Under the pieces are notes generated by a model. The model ran no database searches. It was not told the DNA's origin and saw only the letters and a list, made by a program, of their open reading frames with translations. This document shows positions 48,261 through 59,405 of a stretch of 64,000 nt of DNA, piece by piece (within the stretch, counting starts at the first letter, position 1; the number at the start of each line of letters is the position of its first letter). Origin of the DNA: Dichomitus squalens LYAD-421 SS1 (taxonomy: Eukaryota > Basidiomycota > Agaricomycetes > Polyporales > Polyporaceae); assembly GCF_000275845.1 (NCBI RefSeq), contig NW_006766896.1, positions 395,205 through 459,204 of the forward strand, read 5' to 3'. The translations under genes and the position numbers were made by a program.

Positions 48261-50818
48261 ATGAGTGCTGCTGGAGCTTCTGGACATGGCCTTCCATCAC
48301 TGGACGACGTCCTCACGCAGATCACGACAAACCCAAACGTGGTTATTGTCGCCTCCTACCTGAAGACCTTCGCACCAAGGGAAGTACGGGAGACAATCCT
48401 AGCAGGTGCATTAGGCAGCGGACAGGATCCTTTGGCGGTGCTTGATCCCCACAGAAATACTCTGGGTTACCTATACATCCTGTACGTTCATCTCACGCAT
48501 CTTACGGGAGGGCTTGCGTAGACCCGTAACGAGGACCGCAGTTCCGCGCGATTGCACTCAATCAGTACTGCAAACCCGGTCGCGAACGCGATTCTTCCAG
48601 ACGCAATCGAAGCTTTTGCGAGCAAGTTTAATCCGCCACAGGCACGATTGGCAGCTGATCGAGGTGTGCCTTCCCGCCTATGCCGTTGCGTTGTGTGGCG
48701 CTGATGATTTGCAGTTACATTGCTTGGGAAGGGCATTGTACGGTTCTATGAAGCAGCACATAACGTGAGTCTATCCTTTTGACTCTGATACTTCTGCTAG
48801 ACTCCACCCCGGAAACATGCATTCGCGACCCTGCGACTTGCAATTACCGTCAAAGGGGTGGGATGTGGCAGGTCAGGTCTATTAAATGGCATTTTGCCGT
48901 ATCGCCCGCCGCATACCCCCGCTCGCAGCCGGCCATCAAGGAATTTTCATACTTCAAATTTCTACATTGAGATCCGAAACGGAAGACGTTGGTGACCGCC
49001 GCCAATGAAGAGGACTTGGCAGGACTGTCCTCCAAGTGTGTTCTATCTGATAGGCATCGCTGCCCGTGCGGGACACGCGTTGCATTGCCAATGCTGTTAC
49101 GGGCAGGACTCTGCGACTACAGGCTTCTCGTACTGCATCACATGGGATGTCTCGCAGAGCCCTACGTGGATCTTCCCTCGTCCACCTATACGGCTCTGGT
49201 AGTAGTGCGCTGCCGAGTATCGCCCTGGCGGAGTTGGTGTGGACGGCTTGCTGTCATCGCGACTGTGAAGGTGCATCGTGGTGCAGCACCCATGGTTCCA
49301 TTGTCGCAGCATCCCATTTTTTCCGCGATAGGAGGGCCTCATTGGGCGTATCGATAGAGTTGAAGTTCAATATTCACAAGCTTCTACCGTCTTCAAGTAT
49401 TGTCCCATATTGCATTGCTTTTGTATCTGCAAAACGTGCTTGATCTTCTGTGTTCCTAATGTGTTATCCCGGCGTTGTTGCGGACTTCGCAGTTGATGTT
49501 GATTTCGGTGTTCCGCCTGCCCGCCCTCTGGGAGAATGTTTGCTGACGAGCATTACGATGTTTAGCCGAGAGGAGCGATCGCACCACTGTCCAACCTCGT
49601 CCAACGATACCCGCCAAACCTCAGCTACCTCACAACGCTGCACCCCATCTTCCTCAGGCTTTGTGTCACACAGCGCTACTTCGCCGCTGCGCTCCCCGTC
49701 CTCTCCCATCCGATCACATCTGTCGACCCCTCGCTTTCAGATCTGCACTACAATGATAACCTTGTGTACCATTATGCGGGTGGAATCGCCCTCGGTTCGC
49801 TCAAACGATGGCAGCAGGCCGAGGAATTTTTCGAAATCTGCGTAAGCGCGCCCGCGCAAGTGCCCGCGGCGATCCAGCTCGAGGCGTTCAAAAAGCTGGT
49901 GCTCGTCCAGCTGATTCAGTATGGCGAGGTATGGTGCCTGATCTACTCATGGTTGGCTGAACTCTCACGCGGTGTTGCAGACGATAGCTCCTCCAAAATA
50001 CACCCTTCCTGCTCTCCAACGACAACTCAAGAACACGCCGTACAACAACTTTGTCAAGGCATACCCGGCGGAAGCCAGCACTCTCCGTCAGATCGTCGCC
50101 AAGGAGCAAGAGATCTTTAACCAGGTAGGCGCACTTGCATCTCAGCATACTTCAGACCTCGCGAGAGTTGATGTTTGACTTTTGCTTGTAATAGGAGAAG
50201 AACTTGGGGTTGATTAACCAGGCGATCGATCGTGCACCAGTGTGGCTGATCAAGAAACTCACAGCAACGTACTTGACTCTTGGACTCGCTGACATTGGCA
50301 AGGAGGTCGGGATTGACAGCCCTGAGGAAGTTCGCGAGATCATCCTCTCGATGGTATGCATCGTCTCTATTACTTTTTTGTTCATCTCAGTATCATTGTT
50401 CACCTCTCCCACTCTCTATGAACCACTTGGTTGGGTTAGGTTCGCTGATGGCTGTCGATCCGCGCTTTGTAGATTGACTCCGGGGAGATCAACGGGAGCA
50501 TCTCCCAGGACGGGACCGTGACGTTCGCGGACCCCGTCCCGCAGTTCTCGAAGGACCAGCTCGACAAGATGCTCGTCGACGCCCAGGAGCATAGCCGTCT
50601 CCTGAATGAGATCGAGCTTCACCTGAACGCGAGCAAGGAGTACTTGACCAAGGTTCGTCTGGTTTGCTCTGCCGCTGTATGATGTCTATCTGCTAACGTG
50701 CCTGATGCAGGCGATGAGGTCCAAGGATGATGCTGGTGGCTGGGGACCGGACGAGGACGTGTTCCCGATAGGCATGGGTGGCGGCCACGGATGGGCGGAG
50801 GAGGCGGCATACATGTGA
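48261..50818 (+). CDS. CSN3: COP9 signalosome complex subunit 3
   Basis: CSN3 is a PCI-domain scaffold subunit of the COP9 signalosome, which removes NEDD8 from cullins. The start at 48261 gives MSAAGASGHGLPSLDDVLTQ. Early exons carry a helical repeat region, ending LLGKGIVRFYEAAHN. After an 801-nt intron the frame resumes at RGAIAPLSNLVQRYPPNLSY, then SLSDLHYNDNLVYHYAGGIA and IQLEAFKKLVLVQLIQYGE. The PCI/winged-helix part includes IKKLTATYLTLGLADIGKEV, EEVREIILSMIDSGEING and TFADPVPQFSKDQLDKML. The end is Gly-rich: VFPIGMGGGHGWAEEAAYM at 50818. It may work with the F-box proteins in this window only in the broad sense that both belong to the cullin-ligase system. Confidence 0.9.
48989..49440 (+). 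other. Cysteine-rich reading frames inside a CSN3 intron
   Basis: Within the 801-nt intron, a frame at 49005-49200 reads FYLIGIAARAGHALHCQCCY and GFSYCITWDVSQS. A second frame after it reads ACCHRDCEGASWCSTHGSI. Clustered cysteines with a leader-like start recall small secreted cysteine-rich proteins of mushrooms. No clean splice connects the two parts and no known family is matched, so this may be a decayed nested gene or chance. Confidence 0.22.
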
Positions 50819-51114
50819 GCTGGGCCGGCAAGATTAACACATGCCGATCGGAGGACCGAGGAGAGGGTGTCGTGACTAACCAGGAGTGCGCTAGAGTCGT
50901 TTCCCTCGCTTGTGGAATGCATTGATGTAGCAATACTTGTATCATGATCGACCGATATGCTGTCGTGTTGCTTGAAATTGAGCAAGCTGTTCAGTTTGAC
51001 TTGGGACGGCAGGATGTCTTCAATGTAAGTAGTACAATGAAGTGGTACTCAGGTCCCGCTGGCGCTTATGTTGCGGTATGATTGTTGACTACTAGTTGAA
51101 CGTTGAACGACAAG
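50819..51114. other. Spacer between CSN3 and the first MITE
   Basis: This stretch of just under 300 bp probably holds the CSN3 3' untranslated region. No gene is seen. Confidence 0.5.
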
Positions 51115-51670
51115 AGGGGTGCTCAATTCTTGTCGGTCGCTCAGTTGCTCGCGCGCCTATTGGGCGCCTGCCTAGCTGCATTCAAGGTCAGCTCAAGCGC
51201 CTGCAGCACAGCGAGCAGAGACACGCAGCAGGTGCAACACGACCGCATGATGCCCCCGAGCTGGGACTAGAGAGCGACGCGAGGATTTGACAATTCAGAA
51301 GCTATAGATTTGCTTGTCTCGAGATATGGAGTCGCCTCACAAGGTTTGAGTCCAGTTGCCATCGAGCCCAGAGCGGCACCCTCACCTGAACCATATATAT
51401 GTCGTGCTGATTCTGTTTCCGACTTGGGCGCATTGTGTATAATAAGTCCAGGTCAACGAGTTTATAAGCTCTCCCGACGTCACCATTCACTTGCTGGGCT
51501 GATTTCCCGGGCCTAACAAACCTAGCATGAGACGATCTTTTCGATCTCTTTGCGCCCGCTGCCTGCGTGTCTCTGCCGCTCGCTGTGCTGCAGACGCTTG
51601 AGCTGACCGCTAGGCAGGCGCCCAATAGGCGCGCGAGCAACTGAGCGACCGACAAGAATTGAGCACCCCT
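51115..51670. mobile_element. 556-bp MITE-like element with 62-bp perfect terminal inverted repeats
   Basis: The first 62 bases (51115-51176) and the last 62 (51609-51670) are exact reverse complements. Imperfect complementarity continues inward for another 60 bp or so, including CAGCACAGCGAGC. The trinucleotide AAG flanks both ends and may be the target duplication. The element is too short to code for a transposase and no such frame is present. The whole sequence can fold back on itself. The superfamily is undecided. Confidence 0.85.
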
Positions 51671-51684
51671 AAGATCGTGGCTTA

Positions 51685-52363
51685 CAGTGATTAACGGGTC
51701 CTTGGGACAGTCAAATCGTGGTCCCTGTATTATGCCGATCCTTGTCCCTTCTGTTCAAATCGAAGTAGGTAGTTATATAAAGCATCACATGAAGTATGCT
51801 CACCTGTAATTGTGGGATGAACCAAGGGCGTATGAACCAGATCGAAGCAACTGTTGTGAGTTTTCCGTTATCGTGCCTCCATGGGTCCTTGGGACAGGCG
51901 CTTGATTTCCTTGTAGAGATGAGAACGCTTCTAGCCGACGTTAGCCGAGGCCCGATATGGGTAATTGACATCTAAACGCCCGTCCCAACGAGCGAGGGAC
52001 CACTTGTCCCACCGTTGAAACGAGTATCCAGGCCCTCCCTTCGAATATCACCTCAAAACGCTGGGAACAGGATGATATGAATGCAATGCTTATGCATAGC
52101 CAATTTCAAGAGAATCAGTCATCATAAGCATGCATGATCTTGTCCTGATTCAGTCACACAATTGCTTTTCTCAGGATTTCCTCTACAAAAATCGGGGTAG
52201 CGACTTCATGAATCCGTCTGATCACCTGAGATTCAGGAGCAGTACAGGTGCAAGGATATTATATACATATATGAATTATTTCTGGTCAGTGCATTGGGAG
52301 GGGAGCGGCAAATTGGGTAGTGTCCCAAGGACCCATGGTGTCCCAAGGAGCCGTTAATCACTG
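51685..52363. mobile_element. 679-bp MITE-like element, TA target site, CAGTG ends
   Basis: The ends read CAGTGATTAACGG and its complement with one mismatch in the next ten bases, then CCTTGGGACA. TA flanks each end, as for Tc1/mariner-pogo transposons, whose ends often start CAGT. The motif TGTCCCAAGGACC occurs several times inside in both orientations (near 51692, 51890, 52321, 52340). No transposase is encoded. It begins only 15 bp after the preceding element. Confidence 0.8.
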
Positions 52364-53409
52364 TATCTTACCAGAATTAATGGGTGTCTGAACTGTTGCT
52401 ATACCTCACAGCCTATAGCAATCTAGAAATCCAAGATAGGAGGGAACATGGCGAGACGGCCCTCTCGCTCGCCCGTACACCAGCGTCAGCAACTTAAAAT
52501 CGTTGGTCATCGTCTCTACAGGCTACAGCATCTTGACTAGGAGTAACGGTTCTTCATCTGCAAGATGAAGTCACGATGTCCGGACGCGAATTCCGGTCCA
52601 ACGGGCGCATATCAACCTCACTTGGAGACGCATCTAACAGTCAAAAGGTTGTATACTTTCCACTCGAGTACTATGAAGCCTTAGAGATTACGGTAGGCTA
52701 TAGGCAGTCAATGCGTTTCCACCCGAAGGAAGGCGTACTTGCAGACCGGGCCTCTGTCGCTTTGCGAGTGACCGAAAGTAGATTGGCATGTCGGAAGTTA
52801 TGGGCACTTGCCCATGTAAGGCAACTTCCATCCTGGCGTCAGGCCAACAAACCTGATCGGCTGTTTGAATTCGGTATCTCCGCCCTGTCCTCGCGCGCCA
52901 GAGGCGGATGCAATACCATACGCCCTTGCGCTCAGGATAGTCGTTGGTGAGTACGTTCTTGACCGTGCAGAGACGGTGAAGGTCGACACGTTCGCACAGG
53001 CCCGAGCGGCAGGAATCACGCGGGAAAAGTCGGTGTTTGTCTGACGCTGAATGTAATCGCCCGTTGCGCCGCGCACCATCTCAGACCTCTCTCACGACGA
53101 CTCGCCGCCCGCGACGACAAGCAGACGTCCCGTAGACGCAGCGCTGCAACTTCGGGTCTGTGTTTCGCGGTGTTCAAGATCCAAGATCTCCCCAATTTCG
53201 TTGGGAAGGCCTAGATCACCTACCAGCGTTTAGCAGAGCCGGTGACGAAGGTCGTCATTGGGCCCCCTGTGGATCGTGGAACAGCGACCTCACGTCAAAA
53301 ACACATTCGCATAGGCTTCTGAACGGTCAAGATGCACCACCGAGCCCACCCAAACCGAGGGCTCAGCTCCCAATATTCCTCGCCCTCGTCGTCGACACCC
53401 ATCCGGTCA
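52364..53409. other. 1-kb region without a recognised gene
   Basis: A plus-strand frame at 52576-52950 and a minus-strand frame at 52798-53079 are open but match nothing I know. The latter, with ATGDYIQRQTNTDFSRVIPA, could be a gene fragment. The right end probably holds the promoter of the TPR/F-box gene. Confidence 0.4.
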
Positions 53410-55659
53410 ATGAATGTCTTTAACCCGAAGATCCTCGACGCCAGCATCCGCGACGTGACCTCGTGCCTCACAGACGAGCAAAAGGCAGACGTCCTTCTCT
53501 CCGCGATGGCCCATCTACAAATTGACCGGTCGGTAGTCGCTCCGCCTCTTGTCCCGTGTCCCTATCTGATGTCTTGTCTTTCGCTCGTGTTGTACCATAC
53601 CTACTTACTATGTCACGTTTCCCCGTCTACGTATGTGGCTAACTGCGCCGTGGTAGATCGAGAACGCTCATAGAGAACGCCGTTCAGTCTTGCCTCTCCA
53701 TATCCAAACTGTCGTCAGGGAACGCCGCGAAGGCGCGCCTGATGCGGGCGAAGGCGAGACTTGCGGCTGGACTGCGCGTCGGCGCGCACCAAGGTCGGTC
53801 CAGGCTGCTCTAGGCAGATCCGCGCCCTCGTTTTGACTCAGCACCGATTCCCATTCCCGCCCCTGCCACAGACATTCTCGCAGCGCTTGAGCTGCAGCCG
53901 GACAACCCAGAAGCCTCGGCGCTCATGACCCAGCACGTCGTGGATTTAGGGAAGGTGTGTGGCCCGCTCTCGCCTGGGAAGGTGTAAGGTTATAGTTGCA
54001 TCTTCCCATACCTTCCTCTTTCCGGCATCCATGTAACATCTGTGTAATGGCACCCTCGCAGCCCCCCGTCCAGCCCCATACGACCCCGGGCTTCTCGACG
54101 GAAATCTGGCGAGAGATCGCGCTGTGGCTCCCGCCTCGAGATCTCAAATCGTTGCTGCAAGTACCGCATGTGCTGTCGCGTATCGCGAGCGAATTGCTCT
54201 TCCAGCGCATCGACCTCCACCTCGGTAGGTTGGCAACGGGATCCTGATGTGGGCGAAGCGATGCTGATGTCGGGCTCTGGCCATTGTTTTTCCCCTTCTC
54301 GTACACCTTCCCATCGTCGCCAGCATCTGAAAAGCGCGAGTCGCAGCGCAGCGCGGATATTCTCACCCGAATCATCACAGACGCAACGTTTGCGGGCCAT
54401 GTCAAGACCCTCCGTGTCTTTGTCCCAGGGCGGGAGACGTTCCCGATAACGTTCCAGACAGGAATGTTGTCGAACGCATTACCAAAGCTGACGAACCTGA
54501 AGTATGTCCATTGCGCCATGAGGTGGAAGGACATGTTTGCCTTCCTCCGTGTCCTGGAGACCGTCAGCCATCGGCTCACAGGCCTCTCGCTCATGTGAGC
54601 TCTCATGTTCCTGACGCCCGTCTGTGACCTTGCTGACCTTGCTCTATGTCGAACCATACAGGCCCTCCGACGGAACGGGTGAGCTACGATTCCCGCGGTT
54701 CAAGCACATCGTGCAGTTCTCGCTGCACTCGACCGGTGGCGCGACAACCCAGGTGTACGACTTCCTCCTCCAAAACAAGACCGCCATCCGGTGCCTCTCG
54801 CTGCACAATCCCAACTGGTCCTTCCCGACCGAGGCAATCTCAATCCGGAACCTCGCCCACCTCGACTTCCAGGGCATATTCCCCGCCGACTCGCGCGCGT
54901 TCGCGGATATCCTCTCCAGCGGTCACCAGCTCGAGAGCCTGCGGCTCGAGTGCCACCTCGAGTGCACGGCGTCGACGCAGTTCAGGGAGTTCCCTACCGC
55001 GCTGCCGTTCCTGCACCACTTTGCGTTCTCGCTCATCGGCTATCGCGTCAACGACCACGACCTGTTCCCTGCGATCTCGGATTTCCTGAAAGGACGGACG
55101 GCGCTGCGGACGCTGCAGCTGACGGTGCCGAGCGCGGACTGGGCACTGAAGAGGCTGGGCTATGATGCGACGGTGTGGGGCGTGCTGCCGTCGTTGACGA
55201 GCTTGCGCAGCCTGACGGCGACGCTGCCCAAGGACGTGGCTGCACCGGTGGCGATGTGGTTAGTTCCCCGGAGTGTGCAGGCGTTGTCGCTGCAGGCACT
55301 GGCCCCGGTCAATACCCTCGAGTTCGTTTCGGTACGTCTACTATTTTCTCATCGTTGAGGACCTGGCTCATCGTCTACTCGCCGGTCGCCAGCAATTGCG
55401 CGCAGGAATGCCACCGCACCTACGGTACATCGGCCTATCCCACTTTGACGTTGACGACGCGCAGGCAGTCATCGAGCAAGGCTTCCCCATGGTCAGCGTC
55501 GCGCGGATCGACGATGACTACTACACGGTCTCCAAGAAGAATGGTATCGTCAAGCTCGAGGAATGGCCAAAGGGCCGTACGCAATACAACGCTCGGGACT
55601 GGCTGGAATGTTACGGCTGCAACGAGGCGGAGTGGCGAGACCCTACGCAGTTCCTCTGA
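53410..55659 (+). CDS. F-box protein with N-terminal TPR-like domain
   Basis: This is a likely SCF ubiquitin-ligase adaptor. The start at 53410 (an in-frame ATG at 53332 is possible) gives MNVFNPKILDASIRDVTSCL. Two introns connect SRTLIENAVQSCLSISK, the helical repeat AKARLMRAKARLAAGLRVGA, and DILAALELQPDNPEASALM, which together look like TPR helices. A phase-0 intron from about 53955 to 54060 joins this to an F-box, FSTEIWREIALWLPPRDLKS, then LQVPHVLSRIASELLFQRID. A leucine-rich C-terminus follows (LTNLKYVHCAMRW, LAHLDFQGIFPADSRAF) and ends EAEWRDPTQFL. The ATG at 54047 lies inside that intron and could serve as the start of a separate F-box-only transcript. Confidence 0.78.
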
Positions 55660-56286
55660 AGCCTCCCGGATGCGAGAGTTCCCTACCAATCGGCGTTTAT
55701 CGTGATGAAAAGGAAATCGCTGATGTCCTAGCTGTCGTCCATGATATGTTGCTTTCGTTGTTTAGTGCAATGCGGGATTTCTGTTGTACTTCGTAGTGAT
55801 GCTAGTGCCCTGTGCTCTCCATGTCGGTCCATTCTGTACGCTCGAGGAGTGCTGTGTTTTGTGATTGATCATATACCTCAAGGTGCACCAATAGAATCGC
55901 ATTGCTATTTTGCGCACTCTTCGGTCGACTACTAAGCATTCTGTTGTTTCGCGCTACTAAACTCAATGATCACCGCCGATTTCACCCGGCGGCAATGAGG
56001 CGTTCAGGATGCCTCGGGCGTTGAGATGATGGGGGCGCTGGCCTTGATATCCAGTGCTTGAACACATACTTCCATTTTGTACTACTAAGCCGTTCCTCCC
56101 GCAGGCAACGCTCCCTCAGTCAGCTAAGACACACTGTCCTTGTACTCGAGCTGATCGCCATGGACATACAACACCGGCTTACTGGAGGCTGACTGTACCT
56201 CCGTCTACGACATCACGTGGCGTTGCGCTATATTGTCGAACTATGAGCGAGCTCAAGATGCACATCCTCACGCAACGCCCATCCCT
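55660..56286. other. Intergenic region
   Basis: No gene is recognised. It holds the 3' end of the F-box gene and the promoter of the MsrA gene. Confidence 0.5.
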
Positions 56287-57216
56287 ATGCTCAGCCGTCT
56301 CTCCGGACTCCTCTCATCTCTGACTCGTACCCCCAGCCTCTCCAGAGGAATCAGCTCAGCAGCGTTTACGGCAACCATGTCTGGTACGTAACTCGTGTTG
56401 CGCTTCGTAACTCAATCCCTCGCATCCCATTGGAACGGCGGTTGACGGAGATGCACGCTTGGACCCACAGGCAGCGACTCGCCCGAAGTAGCGACCTTCG
56501 CCTCTGGGTGTTTCTGGGGCGTCGAGCACATCTTTCTGAAGCACTTCCCTCCTAAGGAGAACAAGGGCATCCTGAAGACCACGGTCGGGTACACCGGTGG
56601 GCAGGAGGATGCGACGAACCCGGACTACAAGACTGTGTGCACCGGCACGACGAACCATGCGGAGGCGGTCCGGATCGAGTTCGATCCAAGCATAGTGAAG
56701 TACGAGGAGCTCGTCGGTGAGTGCATCTCGGCGTCCTGCATGTGATACGGACGTACTCATCACGCCCGGTTGGCATACCTCAGAGTTCTTCTACCGTACG
56801 CATGATCCTACGACAGTCAACAGGCAGGGTAAAGATACCGGTACACGTACGTCATCTCACCGTCGCTTTTGCCATTCCATGCCCCTCCTCGCTAACCGTA
56901 TCTCCATTCTCCCTCTCCCTACTTTCATCGTGCCCAGAGTACCGTTCCGCCATCTTCTACAACACCCCGGAGCAGGAGGAGATCGCGAAGCGCGTCACAA
57001 AAGAGGTGCAGAAGGAGCACTTTGACCCTGTTGGTGCGTCTACCCCCCAATATCCATCCTTCCATCCCATTCTGAAGCTCGATGTCTGCAGGGAAGAAGA
57101 TCGTTACGCAGATCGTCCCGGCTGGCCAGTGGTGGGACGCAGAGGACTACCACCAGCTATACCTGTTCAAGAATCCCTCGGGATACCAATGCGAGAATCA
57201 CCGCCTACACTGGTGA
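56287..57216 (+). CDS. Peptide methionine sulfoxide reductase A
   Basis: MsrA reduces methionine-S-sulfoxide in proteins using thioredoxin. The active-site exon reads [20 protein letters not shown], with the catalytic Cys in GCFWG near 56508. [19 protein letters not shown] and [20 protein letters not shown] follow. Later exons give [31 protein letters not shown] and the end [19 protein letters not shown] then CENHRLHW at 57216. The start at 56287 adds a 33-residue, Arg/Ser/Leu-rich, acid-free presequence ([20 protein letters not shown]) typical of mitochondrial targeting. A second in-frame ATG at 56377 would give a cytosolic form starting MSGSDSPE. The protein has the usual length for eukaryotic MsrA. 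Confidence 0.92.
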
Positions 57217-58302
57217 TGTGGACATAAGGAGACCAAAGTCGGCATTGAGCAGAGTTGTGATGTATGATATATGATGGTATTCATGCTGTTAAGCCAACTG
57301 CGTTCGCACTCCTTTGTCCATGTGTTTGCTACACAAGCCTCGGTGTTCCTTGCCATGATGGATCTGCAAATGGTTGGAGTACCGTCGTAGTTGTTGTTAT
57401 CTGCTTCATCTGGTAGGCTTGCTTTCGTCCAACTTCTGTTGCCTTCTGATACTCTTGGCGGGTTTGAACAGTACGTATACTCTTCACTCCGGACGAGCAA
57501 ACATAGATGTGCTTTTTTGACTATTGGTGAAGGGCAGGACGCTCTACGACGGAGGGATCGTAGCCTACCTTCCACCCATTCCCAACAGAACCCGAAGTCC
57601 ACGACGTTCCGGAGGTCCACCCCGTATCCTGAGGTCAAATTCACATCCAAGGCGACTATTGCGCCAACATTCGCTACCTATCCGTCGTACCTTCTGCCGA
57701 GGTGTTCTAGCGTCCCAGACATCGGCATGACTGTGTATGCGATGAGTTCGTTGCATGGTGCGTTCTGTCAGCAGTGTTCGGGCTCCACGTCGTTCCCGGG
57801 GGCTTACTCAGTAGACGTCGGTTCCAACGAATACGGAGGAGATTTCACCTCCGCATACTATCATATCCGTCGTTCAGATGCCCTACCACACTGCATGCTG
57901 CAAGAATCGGTGAGGCTACCCTGTGCACCTTCTCAGCGGCAAAGTTGGTGCGCTCATATTGTCGCTAACTGCGGCAAAACGGACGGCAGTATCGGCTCGG
58001 GAGGCGTTGGAGCTGCGGTTACGCGCGCTCTCGTCACGAAGTGTCGGGCATCGTTCAACGAAGCAACCCCCTCCCGACCCAGGTGAATTGGGGTACGGAC
58101 TCTTTGCGGTGGCACTCGAATGGACTTGGCTACGTGGCGAAGGTGATTTCGTAAAGGGAGAGAGTTGCCGCCCGAAAACAGAGGTATAAGAAGAGGGTCG
58201 GGTTCGCCCAACGTTCTCCAGCATCGTTCTTCATCTCCACTAATCGCTCAAGAAACCCATTCACACTCTTATTGCTCTCCTCTACGCTATTCCACGACAA
58301 AG
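57217..58302. other. 1.1-kb region without a recognised gene
   Basis: A 231-codon plus-strand frame (57391-58086) is open, but its composition looks non-coding and it matches no family. The right end carries the promoter of the secreted protein gene. Confidence 0.4.
58185..58190 (+). promoter_or_regulatory. TATA-like box for the secreted Ser/Thr-rich protein
   Basis: TATAAG lies about 113 bp upstream of the start codon at 58303, and the leader after it is C/T-rich, as for highly expressed basidiomycete genes. Confidence 0.4.
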
Positions 58303-59155
58303 ATGATGCACATGCTCAACTTCGTTCTTTCTGCTCTCTTCGTGAGCCATGGTGCGCGTTAATCTCCGTTTCTGCTGGATATCATGGCTGACGGGTCCTT
58401 TCGCGGCAGCCCTCGCTGCTCCGTTCCAGGATATTGATGCGAACGACGTTGCTACCCTGACGTCCACCATTGGCGCGCCACCTACCACGGTGGTCCTGGC
58501 CGCCAACTCTTCGCCTGTCGTGACCGCGGCTGCCGCTACGGACCCCCTCCCCACCTCAGTGGTTTCCTCTGCGCCCATCGAGTCTGCTACGGCGGATCTC
58601 TTGTCGACTGCCATCCCTGGCGATAAGTTGGATGCCACCTCGAGCGTTACCTCCGCTCCGACAATCTCCCCTGCCGAGGTGACTTCGAGCTTCATTACGG
58701 TTAAAACGGAAGTCCCCTCTCCCGCGGACGTCACCACCGCAATTCCGTCCATTCCTGCGAGCCAGTCGGTGGATGCAGTCGCTGCGGTCACGTCTATCTC
58801 CACCTCGGTGCCTCTCAGCAAACGTGCGCTCACGTCCAGCTTCGCTTCTGTTCCTGTCAGCGCGCCGTCTGTCGAACTCGACGCAATCTCCACAGTCACT
58901 ACCTCCATTCCTCTCCCAACGAGTACGGCCGTCGTCAAGGACGAGCTTGACCTAACTGCGAGCCTCACCTCCGTCGCCAGCGGCGTGCCTTCTGCGGCTG
59001 TGGCCACGACAATCACCACGTCTCTCCCGGTGACGGTCTCGCCTGAGCAGGTTGCGACGAGTTTGACGAGCGTCGCTGACGGGGCCCCTTCCGCCGAGGC
59101 GGTCACGTCGAGCTTCACTAGCATGTTGTCCTCGGCCACGTCGACTCTCGCGTAG
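58303..59155 (+). CDS. Secreted Ser/Thr/Val-rich protein of unknown function
   Basis: The ATG at 58303 opens MMHMLNFVLSALFVSH. Removing the 58-nt intron 58352-58409 (GTGCGC to GGCAG) joins ALAAPFQDIDANDVATLTS, giving a complete signal peptide with cleavage near ALAA. The remaining 240 residues are built from loosely repeated segments such as VTSSFITVKTEVPSPADVTT and SVADGAPSAEAVTSSF, rich in Ser, Thr, Val, Ala and Pro, with few aromatic or charged residues. Such proteins are usually heavily O-glycosylated and found at the cell surface. There is no clear GPI signal. The long open frame on the opposite strand is a composition shadow. Confidence 0.72.
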
Positions 59156-59405
59156 GGTCGTGCTTATATAGATGAACTGTTGGTGCACGAATGTTAGTAT
59201 ATAGCCTTTATAATGATGACTCCCAAGACGTCCGAATGCGATACTGCCTCCCAAGCTGATTTCTTCGTTTTGAGAAATGCATGAGTTCCATCTCCTATGG
59301 GAGCAAGACGTCGAGTCCATTTGGGATGTCTACAGATAGTATCGTGGGCTAGATGTCATATACAGTAGCAAGGTTAGAGTTTGGTAGGTTGAAGTTGTAA
59401 TAAAA

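Noticed and set aside
57391..58086. 231-codon plus-strand frame
   Set aside because: Irregular composition, no family motifs and overlapping frames of similar quality on both strands; not convincing as a gene.
58282..59139. 285-codon minus-strand frame opposite the secreted protein gene
   Set aside because: It is a composition shadow of the Ser/Thr/Val-rich plus strand; the plus strand has a spliced signal peptide.
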